Positions 37,601 through 47,747 of a stretch of DNA of 64,000 nt are shown in pieces. Each line of letters opens with the position of its first letter. Position 1 is the stretch's first letter. Location of the stretch: the NCBI GenBank assembly GCA_017163975.1, contig JAFFSR010000264.1:1302001-1366000 (forward strand), read 5' to 3'. The notes under the pieces were generated by a model that ran no database searches, was not told where the DNA came from, and worked only from the letters and a program-made list of their open reading frames with translations. The stretch comes from Anastatus disparis (taxonomy: Eukaryota > Arthropoda > Insecta > Hymenoptera > Eupelmidae). Made by a program: the position numbers and the translations under genes.

Positions 37601-40600
37601 ATTCTATAAAAACTGGTACCCAAAAAATTTAAGATTTAATATTTGTCAAAATTTCTGCACAGTAACAGCATCATGAGCCAAGTAACAATAAAAAAAAGGA
37701 GGGGTCATATATACCACATGCGAATTTTCCCTATACTATATCCAACAATATACACTTGTAATAGCAAAAGCTTCTCCATTTATATACCTGCTGATGGAAC
37801 ACCTGGAATCCCTTGTTATATACTGTGCGTGCAACACTTTTTTCCTGTTTCTTTCTCTCTCTTTCTCTTTTATAACAGAAGCCGTCATTTTCTTTCATGA
37901 TTTTTGTATTATAGTATACATATTGTATGGAACTTATAGGGAGGGTGACGTTTGATATTCAAGGAAGTTAGAGCTGTGCGAAATTATAATGTACTAGTTA
38001 AAAAATGTGACTTTTCTAGTTATGGAATTTAGAGGAAACTATAGTGTTTTTTTTAAAATAATAGTTGAAGTTAAATTTTCATTATTGATTGAAATTTGAA
38101 GTTTGATAGAATCAAAGTTAATTATTCTGCATCAAATTAAAAACAAAATATTATACGAGTTAAAAAAAAAATTTTGTACAGAAACCAATACAATATTTTC
38201 ACTTTTCATGCAAAGCCATGTTACAAACTGGAAGAAGTTATCCCAAAAACAATTGAAAAAAAAAATCTTTTACGGTCTTACATACAATAGATACCATTCA
38301 TAAAAAAACAAAAATATCAATAAAACTTAAACCCTACAGAAAATATTGTACGGAAATACATCGTAAATCGTAAATTTAAAAGCGAGACGTAACAATTTTC
38401 GTTTTACTGTGTACATATAACACGCTAGGTAGAAAATCGTTTTCGGAGGTCCCTTTTTTTTCTTGACCGCCTCCCAAACTCAGATAAAAAAATGTGTTTG
38501 TAAATAGAGATGGTAAATATGAAATGTGACAGTAAATAAACAGCTCAAGTACCTTTTTTTTTATTTTTGTGGAATAGAGGAGTGAGAAAATGGTTGATTG
38601 AATTTTAAAAATTGGGAACTTATATTTTTTACTAAGATTGATTTAAAATTCATTTTCCATGATTAAGTATTAATATAGAGATTATTTTCTACATAAGAAT
38701 AAAACAATAATAAAACAATAACTCAATAAAAATAATTTTAAATTCAGAATTGAAATAACAGTACTTGACTATACATTTTATTTAAAAAATAAAAGAAAAT
38801 AGAAACAAAATCGTAAAATCTCATATACTTTATCTACATAGCAATATACGTGTATGTACGTACACCTTTTATATACCACGTACTCATCTTCTCTTAAGCA
38901 TTTTAGAATGCGGTATATGTATATTCGCTATATAGCGTATAAAGAGTACACGAAGAGCAAATGACGAGGAGGGGAAGGTACCGTTGGCTCTTAAAATAGA
39001 ATCATACAAGGTTTTAGAACTTGCTGCCTTCTTATGCTATGCTCTTGCGTTTTAAAAGCCGGTTGCGGGGCCAAGCTATAGAAAACTGTACGATAAAACT
39101 TTTAAATTTCCTCGTTTAATAATAATCATATTTTACTTTTTATGCTTTTTTATGATATAATATTTATGCAGCTAGTTCATATTATTGAATAGATTTTTTT
39201 CTTAGTGGTATGAATTTTGAAGTTTTATTTTGGAAATATTAAAAATTCTTATTTATTTTTACTGCTATCATTTTTAAGGTATATTGCAGTTTGCTAAAAT
39301 TTTTAGTATGAGTTCTATGAAATAAATTATTAAAATTTTTAATTAAAAAATATTATTTAAATAATTAAAACATACATAATTTTGAATTGATATACATTTT
39401 TTTAACTGTATTTCATTATTCGAATTTAAATTGAATAATCCGTTCATATAAAATCCTTTGAATTTCGTATTATTAACATAATCCAAAATCTAATTCATAT
39501 ACAATTAACATGTAGAATTTTGCCTTTCACAATTATATACAATGAATATTATGATCAAGATCAGTCTTTTTTTTAATGAATAAAAATTAGTTATACAATG
39601 GTACTGTTTTCTAAATTATATCAAAAGAATTAAAAAATCACTAAAATTTGTCTTTCTTTAAATTAAAATTTTATCAAAGATTTAAAAATACAATTTATTG
39701 CAACTGCTATAAAATTTTTCGATAAAAAATATTAAAATTCAAATTTAAAACCAAATCAAAATTCAGCTTTAACATTTTTTCTTTCAATTAAAAAAAAAAT
39801 AACTTTCAAGCACTGTATAACATCCAATACATAACACAACATACTAAACCCAACTCTTATGCATACACTACACAAGCATCATATATTTACACGTTGAAAA
39901 TATGTAGGTCGTATAAGCTAAAGCAAGTTCTCTGTGAATGGTTAGCGGGGGGTCAATTCCTATAGCTTCTGATACACACGCGTGCACGAACGCACGTACA
40001 CACTTGCAAATGCATGCCTGTATGCGCGCACACGCACACGCGCACGCAAAGACTTACACGAATGCCAGTATAAAGTTAGTTACGTACGGCTTTAGGATAT
40101 GACGTTTAGTTTGCCTTATATATCTATGTATATATAACGCATAATAATTATTGCGTGACAATGAATGTTTTCTTTTTTTTTTATTAAAGTACCACGTGGT
40201 TTATTGTTTGAATGAAAGAGAGAACTTATTATGGGGATGTTAAGTTTCTTGCTTTTTTTCTTCTATGCTATATCGGTTAATCTAATTTTAGCGTGCTTGT
40301 ACTTATTGTTGTGGTGAGAAATTATTTGTGTTTATATGGTGAATAAGGATTTTTGTTATGAACTTTATCAAGGAAATTTACGGTAAAATTAGGTTTGGAT
40401 TTCGGATTTTTATATGGATGAATTTTTAATAGAATACTTTATAGTAATTCATTAAAATTACGGCAAATTGTTTCGATAGTTGTATTATTTAAATAAATTT
40501 TCTTTAAACAATAATTGTGTAATTACGATAAAATTCATAATAAGAATTTAACCTAAATTCTATAAAAACTCTTTTTTTTAACAATACAAATACAAAATAT

Positions 40601-43600
40601 TTTACAATTTATTATTTTGATATAATTAATTTGATCTGTTGTGATTTAAAAAAATATATAATATCAAATAATCGATCCGATCTATTATTTTTTATTTTTT
40701 TTATTTTATTTAACTTCGCTGTACTAATGCTATGATTACGATGCTAGTATAGATTAGCGACGGAGGTATTCAGTGTGTTTGTGAACAAAGCACATGTATC
40801 GTATATAGCGATGCTTATATCAATCGGCCGCCGAGACTGGGGATTTGAACTAGGGTCCTCGGGGTTACTAATCCATCGCTCTACTGACTGAGCCACTGAC
40901 GACCACAAGGTTTTAGAATTGGAGCCTTATACAATATACGATAATAAACAATAAATGAATTATTTGGATTCATCATGAAAATATTTTGAATTTTATTTTT
41001 ATTTATTTAGAAAAAAAACTACTTTGAAATATATTAATCAAATAAAAAATTACTTAAAATTTAAAGAGCTCAACAATAGCCAATAAATTTAAAACTAATT
41101 TGTAAACTCAAAATTTAAATTGGGTTACTTGATCAATTATATAAAAAATTTTGTTTTACACGTTACACCTACATTCACTTTTATTTATTTAACTTTCAAT
41201 TGTTCCCCTTTAATTTTCAACCCTTTATCCATTATATATTTATACACATGTACCGAAACCTCGATCCGTCATTCTGAAAAACTAGTACTTTTTTTTAACT
41301 CCTCTTGGCTACTATATTGAAAGGCTTCGTTTTAACATTGAGCATTGGAATTGGCTTCTACACATGTATCAGTTTACGTAGAAAAAATACGTATATATAT
41401 AAGAACGGATTGATTTATGAATGTTAGAGATTTCCAATGAAAATGGAAAGTGAAATGAGTTGTTGATGTAAGATTAAGTTTATGTACTTCATTTTGTTCT
41501 GTATTACGTTGTTTCACAATTGAACACTAATAGCGAAATACTAATAGCATTGAATTGATTCATATTCTCTTGGATTTTTTAATTAATGGACATGTTAATG
41601 ATGTTAGTGATGATTGATTGTAATGTTTTCAAAATGACAATTGATTCATTAATGCAATATTTTATTATTCAAAAAAATTGCAGAATATTTTTTTCTTTAT
41701 TTTTTATATATATAAAATGGATTTTAGATTCTTTCTTTTTTTTTTAATTTGCGTAGATTTCATCCTTGCTAAAATTAATTATCAAGTGAAAATGATTCAT
41801 AGAGTTTACTTACTCACGAAGGATTAACTTTCAATATTCTACTTTTCCTTAGATATCCAAGGACTTTAACAAACATTCGATCTAATGTATCGTTTTAAAA
41901 ATAAGTTAATTAAATTATAAAAAAGAGGGTTTACCAATTTTAATTTTTTTTACGAGTTTCAATTCAATCATAATACTGTATGTTTAAAAAAAAAATTAAT
42001 CTTCAATTAAAAAAGCATAAAAATATTTGTTTGAAAATTAAATTTTTACGCGATAAAGAAAAGTATCATCGCAGATTATGAAAGTAAATTAAATCAAATA
42101 TTATATCAAGAATTTTTAAATTTCAAATTAAAAACCACTTGATAATACTCCAATAACCAGCTGACTCATCTTCGATAAACCTTAAAATCTAATCTCTCCA
42201 AACGCAAATACAGTAAATCCTTCTACAAACTCCTCAATACAACATGTACAACCTTTAACTCAAACTTTATAGACACGTCCTGTCGGACAGCCCAGAAAAT
42301 CATTGCAATCTTTATTTTATTTGTAATACACACAGGACGTTTGTGGTTTTTTGCGTAACTCCAGGCACGAGGTTTTTTAAAAAGTTTCATGTATACGTAT
42401 GTGTATACGTGTAATGTTTCGACGAGCCATCTGCTCTGTATGGTGAAAAGGACGACAGACGGGCAAATTGAAGAGAAAATAAAAAAAAAAAGGGAAGGGA
42501 GAGAGAAGAATCAACGACGATGTTGTTTGTACAAGTGTATGTGTATATACTGTGTGTACGGAAGAGAACGAATTGTTAGCATACGGGTTACTTGGTTTTT
42601 GTAAAAATATTTATAGTCAAATTGTAATTGTAATATGGAATTTGAGTTCTTTTTGTTTGGGTGGAATTAATGTTAGGTCATTTATGAAAATATTGGATTG
42701 ATATATTGTCAATAATTTATAAGTTTTATTTGTTGATGGGTTTTAATTTTTATAGTTCTATTACTTATAAAATGTAAAAATATTTTGAATAATAATTAAA
42801 TCATGATATAAAAAATAAAATCTAAATAATCAAGGATAACCGAATCGTGACTTTTCATAAAAGTAGATGCTATTTAGATCAAATTGATTGAAATGGCCAT
42901 CAAATATGGCTCTATTTAAGTAAATAAAAAATAATAAATTTTCATGTTAGATAAAATTGAAAAATTTGATAGATAACGTCGACCAAATCAATAACCCGGC
43001 AACATCATTAACAAAATAAAAAAAAACGACGGATCAAAAGAGAAGCGAACCACTACGCACGCAAAAAAGTAAACATGCAGAAATTCGATAACCCTTTCTC
43101 AAAGTAACCAAGCAAAGACAAAAAAAGTGCAAGCAAACGACAAGGAAACGAGGAATAAAAAAAAGAAATAATATAATAAGAAGAACAGAGACATCGAACA
43201 AAAAAAAATCTCACGATTTCGTTTAAACTTCCGCCCTCCATCCATGCTATACGTTTTTTTCTCCTACTCCCCTTTAAATAAATAAAAAAAAAAAACACTT
43301 TTATCCCTACTTTGAAAAAATCCATCACTTTCCCCTACAATCCTTTTATACGTTCAATGCTCTCCCTACCCTATTTTGATGTACCCCCTTCCCCTTTAAC
43401 CATCTCTCTCTCACCCCTCTTTTGAATAAATCAATACACGTGTCTGCCTATAGACTCTCTCTTTCTCTCTCACTCGAGTAACTTCGGCATTGCATTGAAA
43501 ACTTAAACTGTTATATCCCAAAAAGAAAAAAAAACGATTGGTTTGTACTATAGGCAGTGCATGTGCATGTGTGGGTGAGTTACATTGTTTAATAGGGAGA

Positions 43601-46600
43601 GAAAAGAGAGAGAAGGAGAGAGAATCACGTTTGAGAGAATATGAAGAGAAGATTGGTCAATAAGTTTATTTAGGGGTATTTCGAAAATTTTTGAGCTCTG
43701 TTGAGGGATTGATATTCTGTTTATTTACTGCTGGTTCGAGGATTTTTTCCAATCTCTTTTTATAATAGATTTTGTTGATTCACAATTTTATTTACTTATT
43801 TAAATACTTGTTGACGTTTTGAAAATTAAATATTATTTGATAATTGAATTAAAAATCTCAAGATAAAAAGTTGATTTGTATGGTTAGTTTTCTGATCATT
43901 ACTAGGGAATTTAGAATTACATAATTAGAAAATTATCATTGGGTTTATTTTAAAGTTATATTAACTACATTTGGAGATAATATGATAAAAGAGTCATTCT
44001 TATAAGAATAATTTACTTTTGCAGTTGATAAATTTATTAAAATTTTAATTAACTTGAAATTGCTATACAAAAGAATCCAATTAAAATATATTAAAATAAT
44101 TTACGTATTTTCTACACGTGAATATTAATTATAAAAGAAATTATTAAAGATCATAAAATCTATAATATATAAAAGAAGCTTTTAAGAACATTAAACGTTT
44201 GAAACGCATTTTTTTAAAAATAAGGTTCGTAAGTACTCGTAGTCTCTGATAAAAAAGAATGAAAAACCTCTTGAGCTTTGAACAAAGGCTTCGTTAAAAA
44301 AAACTTGTGTGGGAGATTGTGAAAAACCGAAGCAAAGGTGGAAGATTTTTTTTAAAAGAAGAATCAGAAGATGAAATATAATGAAGATTACAATACAGAA
44401 CGAAACGAAAAAAATATCTAAAATTAAATACTTGAATATAATGAAAATATGCAATTTTCATAAGGTGATATTATACAATTTTTAATTATTCAATTTTCGA
44501 CTCAGTTCCAGTTTTTTAAATAGCATAATTATTCATTTAACAAATTAAAATTTTCTTCAAATAAAAAATATAAAAAGATCATTGTTATTCATAAAATTAG
44601 AATGAAATTTCGAATTAAAAGATATACCCTTACAACCCCTTTATTCACAGTGTATACGCTTCAATACGTCAGCGCTGATGCTGCTCTTTATGAATTTTCT
44701 CACGCTACCACATAAATCTCCCGAGGCATCTAAAAATAGCTTCTCTTTTCTTTTCATTCTCATCTCTTTTCTTTGGCCGTATAAACATGTCGCACTTTGG
44801 TAAATTAATGACAAATTGATATTCTTACGTCTAATTAGGTTAGGTAAAACTATAAAATATTTTCGATTTGATATTAACCAAAAATATCAATGTAACATCA
44901 AACGGAAAAGAGAATGAGAAAAAAAAGAAAAGATTTTGTATGTAGAAGAAAATAAAAAAAAATAACTTACCCAGCTGTCGACAAATATCGGCCTTGAGAT
45001 GAGATGGTAAAGCCTTTTCTTTGAGCAAAGCCTCGTAATGTTCCTTAGCCAAACGATATTTGCCCTGTACTTCGTGCAGGTGCGCTATATGAAATTTTAC
45101 TGAAAGAAAAAGAATAAGACGTTTAAACTTTCTTTGTTGCTTGAAATTGATGTTTATTAAATGTTACTTATTTTTTAATACGTATACTGGGATAGATGTA
45201 TCGATTCAAGAATTAAAGAGGGACTCTGACAATTAATAAGATATTTAATTGCTCGATAATTGATGTGTCAATGTTGATATGTTTTTTGATAAGATAATTT
45301 ACATCTTTTTTTATTATTTATGGCGAGACTAAGGTATCGGTAATTAAACCTGTCGATACTTATATATAGAATAAATTTCTTTTTTTCTTTTTTGACGCAT
45401 AAAGTATTATCGTTAATTGGATATTAGTAAATTACAAAAGATAACTTTTATCGATTATTTCTTAATAAAATTATACCTTTAAAATAATAATTTGAAAAAT
45501 AAAATTAACAACATTGATTTGTAATAACGGAATTTCATCAATATTTTTATTAGCAATTATGATTAATCGATCAAAGTTTTACTAATCATTGATGCTAATC
45601 TTTATGACACATAAAATAGTTGGAAAGGAACCACATTGAATTCTTGAATTCCCTTATAATGATTCACTTTAATCGTTCTGTCAGTCAAATTATATACAAA
45701 TCTTTTTCTTTCACATCATCATTCTAAATAAAGCATTTTATGCTATTTTTAGTACAATATGAAATTATTATATTCTACGCGCAAAATGATTCACAATTCA
45801 TGATTTTTAAAATCTTATAGCGTTACGCTTTTCGATGATTCAAAATGGAATTGTTTTCGACGAATCAAATATTGTATGACGGGAAGAAAAATTCTTGTAA
45901 ATTGAACATTTTTTTGTAGTTAGATTAATCATGTAAATTTAAACATCATTCGTAGATGCAAATGTTTCTTTCGACGAATGTATCAAGTATATTTATAAGT
46001 TAAATTATTATCGATGACGTTTAATGAATGAATTTTCATTTTTATTACATTCAATCCCAATAAATATGATTATTTTATTGTTAAGAATTAATTTAATCAT
46101 AATTTTGCATTTGAAAAATTTTCATAAGCATGAAAAAAATTTTATTGCCGGTTAAATTATTATAACACGATTATTACATTAATCATAATAACAGTAATTC
46201 GTTTAAAAACTCGATTACAAAATTATACTTTCTTAATTGCAATTAGCTTTATCATACTTAACCTCATTAATGGCAATTTTATTGATTTTTCCAAACGCTT
46301 TATTTTCAAGGATTAAAGAAAAATTAAATATTTACGTTTATTTTTAATTTTATACACTAATTATCGGCTATTAGCAACAGTTAATTATTTAATTGCTGCT
46401 GTTTAGTATTTCAATAATATTTTAACAGATAAATAACTGAAAACTTTTTTTTCAATAAGTTATATTTAGCAAGTTAAGAAAAAGAATAATATTTGATTCA
46501 AGGTAAACTTTATAATTATGTTGAAAATAGATATTTTTATAATATTGTAAATTTGCATCTAATTAAAAATTAAAAGAAGTATTTTAAGATTATTCAAACC

Positions 46601-47747
46601 AATCAGATTTGATAAAAATTATAGAAATTAAAAGAAAGATGCAAATTTTAGCAATTTATAAAAGTTGTAAACAAAATCATAATTTACGTTTATTTTGAAA
46701 AAAGATATATTAATGAAACGTTCTAAATTAATGCTAAATAATACATGTTAAAATAGAAATTATTTACTTTGTTCATATAAATAAAATTAATTTTTGATCA
46801 AATACTGCAAAATATTGTAAAATCAATAAAGTTAAAAATTTTTTGAGAATTAGAATCAGAATAAAAACTATATTAGTTAAACAACTGTGAGTTCATCACA
46901 TCCGTCATTATGAATTCACTAAAGTGAACGGTTACATGGTGGAAAAAAAATTAACATGAGGCACGTAAATTTGCTTTAGTTTATTTTGTGACTATTTTTG
47001 TAATTAATGCATTTGACGCAGCACTTACATTTGATATTTTTAAGTTTTAAAAAGTTCAACCGGAAATTGTCTTGCATTTCCGTTTAGTTAAGTCATTTGC
47101 TTGTTTTGCATTCATTATTTAAAATTTTTTCGTTTTTCAGATAAATTAAGCTTTTTTATTTAAAATTTTTGTAGTTTTCATAAGTTACAATTTTAATACC
47201 AACTTGATATGTTAATTTTGGATATGAAATATTACAAAACTTATATTATGTAATTATTTTGAACTAAAAAAAATAATGACTTATTTATTTAATTGATTTC
47301 TGATTTTTGTTTATTTTGTATGCATATATGTATCTGTGTGAGTGTGATATTTGGTTTGCAGTTTGTTTAATAAAATCATTTTGATATAAAATATATTATT
47401 AATGCAATGATTTCTCTTTCTAATTGATTTTATTGAAATTTCAAATTAATTATTTATTTTTTATCATAATATAAATAAATAAAGCGTTTGAAAAATATGT
47501 TTCCATACTTATAAAATACCTTAATTTATAAATTATGAATTACAATAATGTTTGTAATTTTAACATACTTTCAAGTTTGGAAAATGAGGCTGGTATAGTA
47601 ACATCAATTAATGCAAGTGTAAGATGCTTAAGTGCCGCATCAAAATCACCATGGACTTTTAGCATCAAACCGAGCCGTAGGTGAACCTCGCAGGCTCGTG
47701 GAAATCCTGGATCCACCCATAGCACCTGCTGAAATGCTTTTACTGCC
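22179..47747 (-). CDS. Utx: Lysine-specific demethylase 6 (Utx/KDM6A orthologue), 12 exons visible, 5' end beyond window
   Basis: Utx removes di- and trimethyl groups from histone H3 Lys27 in the nucleus, using Fe(II), 2-oxoglutarate and O2. It acts within MLL3/4-type (Trr in flies) COMPASS complexes and opposes Polycomb repression. Visible exons: 47569-47747, 44971-45099, 32525-32708, 31593-31808, 30024-30185, 28417-28603, 25682-26032, 24831-25370, 23699-24661, 23331-23586, 22899-23236 and 22179-22667. They total 3,994 nt, about 1,330 residues, with every splice phase matching. Domain order is TPR repeats, a Q/P/S-rich disordered linker, JmjC, then a zinc domain. Sequence blocks such as [20 protein letters not shown] and [12 protein letters not shown] match animal UTX closely. 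Iron ligands HxE and the distal H are all present, so it should be active. The start codon and first TPRs lie right of 64 kb. Odd points: a polyglutamine C-terminal tail and very large 5' introns. Confidence 0.97.
22297..22368 (-). repeat. 24-bp coding minisatellite, three units, in the Utx tail
   Basis: Three near-identical 24-bp units at 22297-22320, 22321-22344 and 22345-22368, each starting GG(T/C)TGTTGTTGCAAC on the plus strand. On the coding strand they encode the octapeptide repeat QQPQQQLQ. Flanking DNA is interrupted CAG/CAA repeat. The length is likely variable between individuals. Confidence 0.85.
22899..23236 (-). CDS. Utx: Utx exon: end of JmjC domain and helical/zinc-domain start
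   Basis: Opens with [20 protein letters not shown]. The histidine codon at 23226-23228 is the distal Fe(II) ligand. The helical block [20 protein letters not shown] follows. The exon ends HYCGQCE, supplying the first two cysteines of the zinc-binding domain. Confidence 0.98.
23331..23586 (-). CDS. Utx: Utx exon: JmjC catalytic core with HxE iron ligands
   Basis: Encodes [17 protein letters not shown]. The histidine codon at 23560-23562 and glutamate codon at 23554-23556 are the HxE Fe(II) ligands. [11 protein letters not shown] and the [20 protein letters not shown] block follow, as in vertebrate UTX, ending [11 protein letters not shown]. Confidence 0.98.
23699..24661 (-). CDS. Utx: Utx exon: pre-JmjC region and start of JmjC domain
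   Basis: 321 codons. It includes RPPTPS-like [14 protein letters not shown], the [20 protein letters not shown] block, the [20 protein letters not shown] block, [14 protein letters not shown] and [20 protein letters not shown]. All are close matches to human UTX in order. It ends MNTVQLYMK; that final lysine (codon 23699-23701) corresponds to the 2-oxoglutarate-binding lysine of KDM6 enzymes. Confidence 0.98.
24831..25370 (-). CDS. Utx: Utx exon: Ser/Asn/Gln-rich linker
   Basis: 180 codons, phase 0 at both ends. The first part is rich in Q, S, G and Y. The second part has a more ordered acidic stretch ([20 protein letters not shown], then [11 protein letters not shown]) resembling the short helix before the JmjC region in insect KDM6 proteins. 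The exon ends KEVK before the donor. Confidence 0.92.
25682..26032 (-). CDS. Utx: Utx exon: Gln/Pro-rich disordered linker
   Basis: In frame with both neighbours (117 codons, phase 0). Content is low-complexity Q, P and G with leucine-rich patches ([20 protein letters not shown]). No conserved domain is seen; linkers of KDM6 proteins are long and poorly conserved, so its exon status rests on frame, splice sites and codon pattern. Confidence 0.9.
26033..28091. other. Utx intron, no further feature
   Basis: AT-rich intron DNA up to the SINE. I looked for an alternative exon in frame between the PGDEG and NKRFK exons and saw none. Confidence 0.6.
28092..28290 (-). repeat. tRNA-derived SINE copy 3 (Utx intron)
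   Basis: Same head and body as the other copies, on the Utx coding strand; box A reads TGGCTCAGTCAGCAGAGCG and box B is mutated (GTTAGAATCCCGC). Inserted 0.13 kb from the start of exon 28417-28603. Confidence 0.88.
28417..28603 (-). CDS. Utx: Utx exon: conserved LPSIEEAW segment and Gln-rich linker
   Basis: Contains [20 protein letters not shown], matching [20 protein letters not shown] of vertebrate UTX. A short polyglutamine run and a [14 protein letters not shown] proline-rich stretch follow, then NKRFK, a small basic patch at the splice junction. Confidence 0.95.
29487..29891. mobile_element. Fold-back MITE flanked by TTAA (piggyBac-type)
   Basis: TTAA at 29487-29490 and 29888-29891 bound an approximately 400-bp palindromic element. 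Ends read GGGG(T/A)ATC(C/A)GCATACCG and its complement. The arms pair along most of their length (for example GAAGAGGCACATTCTTAAC). TTAA duplication is the mark of piggyBac-type insertion. No transposase. Located in a Utx intron. Confidence 0.85.
30024..30185 (-). CDS. Utx: Utx exon: end of TPR domain and start of linker
   Basis: Encodes a Ser/Asn/Gly-rich stretch followed by [19 protein letters not shown], matching the helix after the TPRs in UTX proteins (ARIKYLQAQL in human). It ends with two bases of a lysine codon finished in exon 28417-28603. Confidence 0.93.
30296..30320. repeat. Long poly-T run
   Basis: A run of about 25 T in the intron between exons 30024-30185 and 31593-31808. On the Utx strand it is poly-A; it may be an old retroposon tail. 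Confidence 0.8.
31593..31808 (-). CDS. Utx: Utx exon: two consecutive TPR repeats
   Basis: Encodes [20 protein letters not shown] and then [20 protein letters not shown], two full TPRs nearly identical in pattern to human UTX ([17 protein letters not shown]). Both ends are split codons that restore the frame with neighbouring exons. Confidence 0.97.
32525..32708 (-). CDS. Utx: Utx exon: TPR repeat segment
   Basis: Begins GWMYHVVDC and continues with [20 protein letters not shown] and [11 protein letters not shown], the TPR of UTX that includes the SG(Q/E)-YFLGRC motif. Junction bases pair correctly on both sides (G|GA and AG|G). Confidence 0.96.
37078..37281 (+). repeat. tRNA-derived SINE copy 4 (only plus-strand copy)
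   Basis: Box A at about 37090-37109 (TGGCTCAGTCGGTAGAGCG), box B GTTCGAATCCC at 37137-37147, then the conserved body (AACCTCCGTCGCTAATTAG) and a poly-A tail. It is antisense to Utx. Confidence 0.9.
39975..40050. repeat. Alternating purine-pyrimidine tract
   Basis: Rich in CACG/CGCA steps, including ACGCACACGCGCACGC. Such tracts can adopt Z-DNA; here it is an impure microsatellite in a Utx intron. Confidence 0.6.
40700..40905 (-). repeat. tRNA-derived SINE copy 5 (Utx intron)
   Basis: Intact box A (TGGCTCAGTCAGTAGAGCG) with a mutated box B, the standard body and an A/T-rich tail. It forms an inverted pair with copy 4, 3.4 kb away. Confidence 0.88.
44971..45099 (-). CDS. Utx: Utx exon: TPR repeat segment
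   Basis: Encodes [20 protein letters not shown], a TPR matching the FHIAHLYE / AKEAYEQLL block of vertebrate UTX. It ends with QLG, the G codon being completed across the 12.3-kb intron by exon 32525-32708. TPRs in this protein mediate partner contacts. Confidence 0.95.
47569..47747 (-). CDS. Utx: Utx exon: TPR repeat segment (first exon visible)
   Basis: Encodes a TPR helix pair. The segments [20 protein letters not shown] and [19 protein letters not shown] correspond to the human UTX AFQ-VLYVDPSF / RLGLMFKV region. It starts with one base of a codon completed by an upstream exon not in the window and ends with one base (A) joined to exon 44971-45099. The upstream intron runs off the right edge and exceeds 16 kb. 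Confidence 0.95.

Larger units (their letters stand above)
32709..44970. other. 12.3-kb Utx intron between TPR exons
   Basis: No additional Utx exon is needed, as the flanking phases join exactly. It holds two SINE copies in opposite orientation (37078-37281 and 40700-40905), CT/GA-rich tracts (34441-34460, 35262-35350, 43405-43475, 43592-43625) and a CG/CA alternating stretch near 39,975-40,050. Open frames are low-complexity and not convincing as genes. Confidence 0.65.
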
